Source: Marivita sp. (GTDB lineage Bacteria; Pseudomonadota; Alphaproteobacteria; Rhodobacterales; Rhodobacteraceae). From it: a stretch of DNA of 57,776 nucleotides. Numbering within the stretch: the stretch's first letter is position 1; each line of letters begins with the position of its first letter. Below the pieces are notes generated by a model. That model worked only from the letters and a program-made list of their open reading frames with translations. It was not told the DNA's origin and ran no database searches. Location of the stretch: contig NZ_JAIPUT010000027.1 in NCBI RefSeq assembly GCF_020055635.1, positions 1 through 57,776 of the forward strand. The letters are read 5' to 3'. The position numbers were made by a program, and so were the translations under genes. Of this stretch, positions 52,189 through 57,776 are shown piece by piece.

Positions 52189-52878
52189 ATGTTGATGAAT
52201 GAAGTTTCGATGGATGCGGACGACGTTGTCGCCAAGCTTCGATCCTTTATCGAAGATGGCGGCTACAAGCCCGGCGACCGCCTTGACTCCGAACGCGAGT
52301 TGATCGTGCGGCTTGGCGTGACACGGGCGCGACTGCGCAAGGCGCTGGACACGCTGGAGCATGAAGGCGCGATCTGGCGGCATGTCGGCAAGGGCACCTT
52401 CATCGCGTCGCCGGTTGTGGCGTCCGGACCCGGCAACCTGGCGATTCTCAGCAAGCAGGTCACGCCGGTCCAGTTGATGCGCGCGCGCCTGGCGCTGGAA
52501 CCGGCAATCGCCCGCGAGGCGGCGCTGCATGCGTCCGAAGAGGCCATGCGCCGGATGAAGGAGTGCCGCGACCGCGCCGTGGAAGCGCCGGACTGGGATG
52601 AATACGAGGCGCAGGACGACAATCTCCACAGGCTGATCGCCGAATCCACCGAGAATGTCCTGCTGCTGTCGCTGTTCGATCATCTGAATGCCGTGCGCAG
52701 GGCGGTGGCATGGAACACCGTGGTGCGCAGTTCAGAGCGCCCTGCCCGCACGCATTCGAGCTTTGCAGAGCATGACGCCATCCTGGGCGCCATCGAAGCC
52801 CGCGACCCGACAGCGGCACAGGCCGCCATGCGGACGCATCTGGGATCGGTCGCCGCGCGGCTGTTCGGGGAGGTGTGA
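52189..52878 (+). CDS. GntR/FadR-family transcriptional regulator
   Basis: A 229-residue repressor. The ATG at 52189 is my choice; an ATG at 52195 or 52210 is possible, and a TTG at 52162 lies inside the operator and is unlikely. The winged helix-turn-helix is at residues about 5-75 (LRSFIEDGGYKPGDRLDSER, LIVRLGVTRARLRKALDTLE), followed by an FCD all-helical ligand domain (ARLALEPAIAREAALHAS; DNLHRLIAESTENVLLLSLF; SSFAEHDAILGAIEARD) whose Asp/His residues usually bind metal and a carboxylate. It likely controls the genes on both sides. Confidence 0.92.
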   Translation: MLMNEVSMDADDVVAKLRSFIEDGGYKPGDRLDSERELIVRLGVTRARLRKALDTLEHEGAIWRHVGKGTFIASPVVASGPGNLAILSKQVTPVQLMRARLALEPAIAREAALHASEEAMRRMKECRDRAVEAPDWDEYEAQDDNLHRLIAESTENVLLLSLFDHLNAVRRAVAWNTVVRSSERPARTHSSFAEHDAILGAIEARDPTAAQAAMRTHLGSVAARLFGEV

Positions 52879-52963
52879 CCGCGCACGACACGGCGATGCG
52901 GGCAGCGTGAGCAAGCGGACCGGCCATTATCGACACGGAAGCAGTTCTTTGGGGAGGAGAGAC

Positions 52964-53074
52964 ATGTTTCAGACCAGACCGTCAGATTTGCGAGAAGCAG
53001 GCGATGCGGGTGTTCGGGCCGTCGCGGCCTGCCCCCGCCGGAACCGGGTTCTGCGCGAGGCGTCGCACCGGTGA
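52964..53074 (+). CDS. 36-residue open frame with a strong ribosome site
   Basis: ATG at 52964 follows GGGGAGGAGAGAC, one of the best ribosome sites in the window. The peptide is MFQTRPSDLREAGDAGVRAV, then AACPRRNRVLREASHR. Its TGA overlaps the GTG start of the next gene (GTGA). It may be a leader that feeds ribosomes to the next gene, or the two joined ends of a once longer gene. I recognise no family. Confidence 0.45.
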   Translation: MFQTRPSDLREAGDAGVRAVAACPRRNRVLREASHR

Positions 53075-54063
53075 ACGACCTGACCCTGACATTGGCGACC
53101 TGGGACCATGACCGCGTGATGGCGCTGCATGACGGGCGCGTGACGGTGCCGGGCGTGACTTTGGACAGCCACATCCACCCCACGTCCAAGCTGTTCCCCT
53201 GGGCCGTGCAGGAGGCGAAGTTCGACATCACCGAGATGTCGGTGTCCAGCTACGTGCTTCAATTGTCGCGCGGCGGGTCGGATTACACCGCGATCCCCGC
53301 CTTTGTCAGCCGCGCCTTCCGACACAGTGGGTTCTTTGCCCGCGCCGGATCAGGCATCAAGAGCCCCGCCGATTTCGCCGGGCGTCGGATCGGCGTGCCG
53401 GAATACCAGATGACGGCCGCGCTCTGGATGCGTGGTATTCTGGCGGATGAATACGGCGTGGCCTGTGACGACATCCACTGGCGCACCGGTGCGCTGGACG
53501 AAGGCGTGCGCCGCGAACGGCTGGAACTGGCGCTGCCCGAGGGCATGGTGGTGGAGCCGATCACCGAGGGCGACACGCTTCAGGACATGCTCCTGCGCGG
53601 CGAGATCGACGGGCTGCTGGCCCCGAAACCGCCGCAGGCGTTCCTCGACAGCCATCCCGAGCTCGTGCGTCTGATCCCGGATTTCGAAGCAGCGGAACAG
53701 GCGTATCACCGCTCCACCGGATTTTTTCCGATCATGCACCTGATCGGCATCCGCAAATCCGTGGCCGAGGAACACCCCGACCTGCCCCGCGCGCTTTACG
53801 ACGGTTTTGTCGAGGCACGCGATATCGCGATGGCGCGGCTGCGGTCGGTCTGGCTGGGCAACGCCAACCGCATGACCTTGCCCTGGCTCAACGCCGCGAT
53901 GGAGCGGACGCTGGACAGCATGGGACCGGATTACTGGAGCTATGGTTGTCAGGCCAACATGGCCGAGATCGGCGCGATCTGCCGCTATTCACTGGATCAG
54001 CACCTTGCCGCCGGTCCCGTGGCGCCCGAAGCGCTGTTTCACCCGTCGGTTCTGGACACCTGA
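53071..54063 (+). CDS. 4,5-dihydroxyphthalate decarboxylase-like protein
   Basis: A 330-residue protein starting with GTG at 53071. It is similar to the 4,5-dihydroxyphthalate decarboxylase family, which has a periplasmic-binding-protein fold: LTLATWDHDRVMALHDGRVT, FDITEMSVSSYVLQLSRGG, SPADFAGRRIGVPEYQMTAA, MLLRGEIDGLLAPKPPQAFL and HRSTGFFPIMHLIGIRKS. No signal peptide is seen, which favours a cytosolic enzyme or binding role. The substrate could be a phthalate-like or other aromatic carboxylate. It lies two bases upstream of the TauE/SafE gene. Confidence 0.82.
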   Translation: MNDLTLTLATWDHDRVMALHDGRVTVPGVTLDSHIHPTSKLFPWAVQEAKFDITEMSVSSYVLQLSRGGSDYTAIPAFVSRAFRHSGFFARAGSGIKSPADFAGRRIGVPEYQMTAALWMRGILADEYGVACDDIHWRTGALDEGVRRERLELALPEGMVVEPITEGDTLQDMLLRGEIDGLLAPKPPQAFLDSHPELVRLIPDFEAAEQAYHRSTGFFPIMHLIGIRKSVAEEHPDLPRALYDGFVEARDIAMARLRSVWLGNANRMTLPWLNAAMERTLDSMGPDYWSYGCQANMAEIGAICRYSLDQHLAAGPVAPEALFHPSVLDT

Positions 54064-54064
54064 G

Positions 54065-54850
54065 ATGATGGAGATGTGGCACGCAGGATTGGGATGGCCG
54101 ACCGCAGCGACACTGGTCGCGTTCAGCTTTCTTGGCTCCTTCATCACCATCGCCTTCGGCATCGGTGGCGGCGCGGTGATGCTGGCGGTGCTTGCCACGC
54201 TGCTACCCGCGCCCGCCATCATCCCGGTGCACGGGCTGGTGCAGCTTGGCTCCAACGCGGGCCGCGCCGCGATCATGACCCGCTACATGCGGTTCGACCT
54301 GCTGGGGCCGTTTGCCGGGGGCGCCCTGATTGGCATTCTGCTGGGCGGATCGCTTGTCGTTCAACTCGAAGCGGGCTGGATCCAGGTCGGCGTGGGGCTC
54401 TTCATCCTGTGGTCGGTGGTATCGAAACCGCCGGCGTTCCTGCGTCGGTCCGGCATGATCACCGGAGTGTTCTCAAGCTTTCTGACCATGTTCTTCGGCG
54501 GCACCGGGCCGTTTGTCGCCACCTATGTGCGCGCGCAGGATCTCGACCGGCATGCCCATGTCGCGACCCACGCGATGTTCATGACGCTGCAACATCTGCT
54601 CAAGACATTGGCCTTCGGCATGCTCGGCTTTGCCTTCAGCCTCTGGGCCGGTCTGATCGTGCTGCTGATCGCCGCGGGTTTGCTGGGCACGCTGACCGGG
54701 CGGGTGATGTTGGCGCGCATCGACGACCGGCGCTTCCGGATCGTGCTGAACGTCATTCTCGCGCTTCTGGCGATGCGGCTCATCTATGCCGGCGCCACCG
54801 ACCTCTATCTTGCCAGCGCTGCGCCAGCGCCGACAGGAGCAAGCAACTAA
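54065..54850 (+). CDS. Sulfite exporter TauE/SafE family protein (second copy)
   Basis: A 261-residue membrane protein. Two adjacent ATG codons at 54065 and 54068 can start it. About seven to eight helices; family motifs TIAFGIGGGAVMLAVLATLL, GLVQLGSNAGRAAIMTRYMR and FLTMFFGGTGPFVATYVRAQ. The second motif lacks the GIGGG spacing of the copy at 50249, so the two are distant paralogs. Its position between the decarboxylase-like gene and the TctC gene suggests transport of an organic anion of the same pathway. Confidence 0.88.
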   Translation: MMEMWHAGLGWPTAATLVAFSFLGSFITIAFGIGGGAVMLAVLATLLPAPAIIPVHGLVQLGSNAGRAAIMTRYMRFDLLGPFAGGALIGILLGGSLVVQLEAGWIQVGVGLFILWSVVSKPPAFLRRSGMITGVFSSFLTMFFGGTGPFVATYVRAQDLDRHAHVATHAMFMTLQHLLKTLAFGMLGFAFSLWAGLIVLLIAAGLLGTLTGRVMLARIDDRRFRIVLNVILALLAMRLIYAGATDLYLASAAPAPTGASN

Positions 54851-54934
54851 CCCGCAGGGACAAGGCGCGACCCCTTCGGAGGACCACCAGCGCGCAGACG
54901 AATTTGTACATGAAAAACGGGAGGAAACGAAACC

Positions 54935-55936
54935 ATGTCCATGAAACCCATCATCACGCGCCGGACCCTGCTGGGCACGGGCGCCGCCGCTGCTGCCATG
55001 ACCCTTGCCACCCCGGGACTCGTGCGGGCCAACACGTTCCCCGACCGCAACATCAACGTCTATGTGCCCACCGCCGAAGGCGGCGGGGCCGACCGCAACT
55101 TCCGCGCCTTCTCGAGCGTGTGGAAGGACAAGCTGGGCACCGATTTCGAACCGGGATTCTATCCGGGCGCGTCGGGCCGTGTGGGCTACGAGATCTACAT
55201 GGGGAAGGCCGATCCCGACTGCTACAACCTGATCTTCGGCAACATGGGGCCGGAGGTTCTGAACTGGGCGATGCAGGAACCCAGCTTCGACGTGAACGAC
55301 TATTTCTACTTCGGTCAGGTCGACAAGGACCCCTGCTGCCTCTTCGTGGGTGCCGAAAGCCCGTTGCAGACGATGGACGACATCATTTCGGCGGCCAAGG
55401 AACGCCGCCTGAATGTCGGCACCAGCCGCATGGCGCACCCGGCCTCGATCGGGTTGCTGGCGCTGGGCGACAAGCTGGGCATCGACTTCAACCTGATCCC
55501 GCTTCAGGGCGGCAAGGGCACCGTGGCCGGAGCCGTGACCGGCGAGGTCGATTTCTCGGTCCTGACTTCGGGGTCGGTGATCGCGGCGGGTGACAGCGTC
55601 AAGACGTTGCTGGTCTTCGGTGACAACATCGTCGGCGAGGCGCTCGACAACGCGCCGAGCATCAATGACGCCTATGATATGGACCTGCCGGAAATGCTCT
55701 CGGCGCGGGCCTTCGGTATCCACAAGAAAGCGGCGGACGATCATCCCGACCGGTTCGAGATCCTGACCACCACCTTCAAGGAAACCTTCGACGATCCGGC
55801 CCTCATGGAAGCGTACGTCGCCAACCGCGGCCAGCCGGAATATCTGCAATATGCGGGGATCGAGGAATGCGCGGCGTTCAAGCAATCCATGCTCGAACTT
55901 GGTGCACGCTACAAGTCGCTGCTCAGCGGCGCGTAA
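54935..55936 (+). CDS. Tripartite tricarboxylate transporter substrate-binding protein (TctC/Bug)
   Basis: A 333-residue periplasmic protein. The N-terminus carries a twin-arginine signal (ITRRTLLGTGAAAAAMTLAT, R9-R10), so it is probably exported folded by Tat. The mature start FPDRNINVYVPTAEGGGADR fits the Bug family, whose loop after the first strand binds the ligand carboxylate. A GGGAGGAAACGAAACC site precedes the ATG. It delivers an organic acid to the TctB/TctA membrane components encoded next. Confidence 0.9.
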   Translation: MSMKPIITRRTLLGTGAAAAAMTLATPGLVRANTFPDRNINVYVPTAEGGGADRNFRAFSSVWKDKLGTDFEPGFYPGASGRVGYEIYMGKADPDCYNLIFGNMGPEVLNWAMQEPSFDVNDYFYFGQVDKDPCCLFVGAESPLQTMDDIISAAKERRLNVGTSRMAHPASIGLLALGDKLGIDFNLIPLQGGKGTVAGAVTGEVDFSVLTSGSVIAAGDSVKTLLVFGDNIVGEALDNAPSINDAYDMDLPEMLSARAFGIHKKAADDHPDRFEILTTTFKETFDDPALMEAYVANRGQPEYLQYAGIEECAAFKQSMLELGARYKSLLSGA

Positions 55937-56009
55937 CCGCCCAACCGACCGGCAGCGCACAGGGCGCTGCCGGTCCCCCCTTCCAAATCGCAGACAGGAC
56001 GGCCCATTC

Positions 56010-56522
56010 ATGCCCTCGGACCATCACAAACCGCCACGCCAGATCGGTGGAGAGCTGGTTATTCCCATCATCGCGGTAGGCTTTACCCTCTACTTCTTCT
56101 CGTCGATCTGGAACTCGCCCTGGACGGCACAGGTCAGCGCTTTCATGGTCGGAGGCATCCTGCTTCTGGTCTGCGCGATCTTCTTCGTGCGCTGCGTGGT
56201 CTGGCTTCGCCGTGGTGAGGGCACATTGGGGTTCGGCAACCTGTTCACGATGGACGACATCCGCACCGGGCGCATCGGGCTTCTGGCGATGACGGTCGCC
56301 TATGTGATGTTCATCGACATGCTGGGGTTCACGCTGATGACCTTCGTCTTTCTGGCGGTCAGCATGCTGATCCTCGCCAAGGGCAGGAACGCGGCGTTCA
56401 TCACGATGATCTCGGCGGCGATGGCCCTGACAGGCTGGGCAGTGTTCATCTGGGCCTTCGACACGCGGTTTCCGCGCGGCTGGTTCGAAACAACAATGCA
56501 GGCGGTGATGAGCAATGGATAG
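56010..56522 (+). CDS. Tripartite tricarboxylate transporter small membrane subunit (TctB)
   Basis: A 170-residue protein with four hydrophobic helices (GGELVIPIIAVGFTLYFFSS; FMVGGILLLVCAIFFVRCVV; IGLLAMTVAYVMFIDMLGF; FVFLAVSMLILA), the usual TctB plan. The start ATG at 56010 begins the first conserved segment. The stop overlaps the TctA start by eight bases. Confidence 0.9.
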   Translation: MPSDHHKPPRQIGGELVIPIIAVGFTLYFFSSIWNSPWTAQVSAFMVGGILLLVCAIFFVRCVVWLRRGEGTLGFGNLFTMDDIRTGRIGLLAMTVAYVMFIDMLGFTLMTFVFLAVSMLILAKGRNAAFITMISAAMALTGWAVFIWAFDTRFPRGWFETTMQAVMSNG

Positions 56523-57776
56523 CGGTACAGCCTCGATCCTGACCGAGGTCTTTTTCGACACCATCGGCTATTGGTACATCATCATCCCGACGATCTTCCT
56601 GGGACTGATCGTCGGCGGGATTCCCGGCTTTTCGGCCGCGAACACCATCATCATCCTGATGCCCCTGACGCTTGCGCTTGATCTGCAATCGGGCCTGGTG
56701 TTCATGATCTCGCTCTATTGCGCGGCGCGCATGGGGGCGGGAATTCCGGCCATTCTCGTCAACATCCCCGGCACGGCGGGCGCGGCGGCGACGCCTCTGG
56801 ACGGTTACCCGATGGCCAAGCAGGGCAAGGGCCAGCAGGCGCTGGCAATCTCCTTTGTCGCCTCGTGCATCGGCGGATTGCTCACGACGGTCATCGCGCT
56901 GGCGGCCATGCCGATCCTTGCGCGCGTCGGGTTCTATATGCATTCGGTCGAGATGATCGTGGTCATGCTGTTCGGCATTTCCCTGATCGCGTCGATTGCC
57001 GCACAGGACATGGTCAAGGGACTGATCGCGGGCTTTCTGGGGCTGATGATCGGCTCCATCGGCACCGACGTGGTCTATGCCACGCCGCGCGGCACCTTCG
57101 GGTTCCTTGAACTCTACGACGGGGTGCCGCTGATCCCTGCCCTTGTCGGCCTGTTCGCCGTATCCGAGGCGTTCGTGATCATCGAGAAGCGCGTGATCGT
57201 GAACCATGACAATGAACCGAGGGCGCCGAACTGGACCGACACGTTCGACGGGGTGCGCATCGCGCTCAAACGCTGGGTGCATATCATCTGGACCTCGATC
57301 ATCGGCCTTGTCATCGGGGTGATCCCCGGCGCAGGCGCGTCGATCGCCAGCTTCGTCGCCTATCAGCAGTCGCGCAGTTTCTCCAATACGCCCGAGCTTT
57401 ACGGCACAGGCCACCCCGAGGGGCTGATCGCGCCGGAAGCCGCCAACAACGGCGTCACCTCGGGCACGCTGGTGCCGCTTCTGGTGCTGGGCATTCCCGG
57501 CGGGGCGACGGCCGCGATCATGCTGGTGGTCATGCAGTTCCACGGCGTCAGCTTTGGCCCGTCGCTGTTCGAGGATCAGCCCAAGGTCGGCTACGGCATG
57601 TTCATGGCGATGGCGATCAGCTACGTCATCATGTTCCTGACCATCCTGCCGCTCAGCCGCTACATGAGCCATGTCACCACGATCCCGACGATCTACCTTG
57701 CCCCCATGATCATCGCCTTCACGCTGGTCGGCGGGTTCGTGCCGCGCGAATACATGTTCGACATGTATCTTGCGCT
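56515..57776 (+). CDS. Tripartite tricarboxylate transporter large membrane subunit (TctA), 3' end missing
   Basis: 420 codons are visible before the window edge; full-length TctA is about 500 residues. It is very hydrophobic and carries both family signatures: FLGLIVGGIPGFSAANTIII near the start (a variant of the G-x-IPG-x-G motif) and GLVIGVIPGAGASIASFVAY in the second half, with LVPLLVLGIPGGATAAIMLV near the end. It is the transport channel for the ligand bound by the TctC protein. Confidence 0.94.
   Translation, partial: MDSGTASILTEVFFDTIGYWYIIIPTIFLGLIVGGIPGFSAANTIIILMPLTLALDLQSGLVFMISLYCAARMGAGIPAILVNIPGTAGAAATPLDGYPMAKQGKGQQALAISFVASCIGGLLTTVIALAAMPILARVGFYMHSVEMIVVMLFGISLIASIAAQDMVKGLIAGFLGLMIGSIGTDVVYATPRGTFGFLELYDGVPLIPALVGLFAVSEAFVIIEKRVIVNHDNEPRAPNWTDTFDGVRIALKRWVHIIWTSIIGLVIGVIPGAGASIASFVAYQQSRSFSNTPELYGTGHPEGLIAPEAANNGVTSGTLVPLLVLGIPGGATAAIMLVVMQFHGVSFGPSLFEDQPKVGYGMFMAMAISYVIMFLTILPLSRYMSHVTTIPTIYLAPMIIAFTLVGGFVPREYMFDMYLA

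Overview
This window is high-GC (roughly 63-66%) chromosomal DNA that looks like Rhodobacteraceae (Roseobacter-type alphaproteobacterium). The case rests on the core genes and their order: rnpB followed by rpmG, a pcm-tolC-popZ-like block, thrS, efp, hisN of the inositol-monophosphatase type, a PraR/PhrR-type XRE regulator, and a tripartite tricarboxylate transporter. No phage, CRISPR array or intact insertion sequence is visible.

Layout. 1-8.4 kb: the start of a NuoE/FdsG-like subunit (cut by the edge), an exported protein, a Bax-inhibitor-1 membrane protein, a DUF1127 protein, a LysR regulator, a quinone oxidoreductase, an XRE regulator, hisN, an 8-oxoguanine-deaminase-type amidohydrolase, a collapsed MetE-like pseudogene and an alpha/beta hydrolase. 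8.4-13.4 kb: RNase P RNA with a clear promoter, rpmG, a hypothetical gene, guanine deaminase, mgtE and 5-formyl-THF cyclo-ligase. 13.5-21.4 kb: a tight five-gene operon, the most striking feature here. It encodes a probably bicovalent FAD oxidase, two proteins that together look like a split LodA/GoxA (cysteine tryptophylquinone) oxidase with a ferritin-like domain fused to the second, a SPASM radical SAM enzyme and a LodB/QhpG-like FAD monooxygenase. 21.4-26 kb: a large SAM-domain/adenylate-cyclase/AAA protein divergent from a membrane cyclic-nucleotide-binding protein.

26-32 kb: small metabolic and hypothetical genes (SpoIIAA-like, GNAT, SnoaL-like, VOC, alpha/beta hydrolase, MFS). 32-38.8 kb: thrS, a four-gene bufferin (MNIO/DUF692 RiPP copper-buffering) operon, ygfZ, a structured non-coding stretch and efp. 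39-43.2 kb: a small conserved protein, the PopZ-like/TolC/PIMT block, and tRNA-Cys. 43.2-50 kb: a wrecked permease pseudogene beside an intact five-gene peptide ABC transporter operon with a dipeptidase. 50-57.8 kb: two TauE/SafE exporters, a fumarylpyruvate-hydrolase-like enzyme divergent from a GntR regulator with a visible palindromic operator, a dihydroxyphthalate-decarboxylase-like protein, and the TctC/TctB/TctA transporter (TctA cut by the right edge). This last region reads as a catabolic island for an aromatic or carboxylic acid.

All calls come from reading translations and nucleotide patterns by eye. Family assignments rest on recalled motifs; no database search was run.
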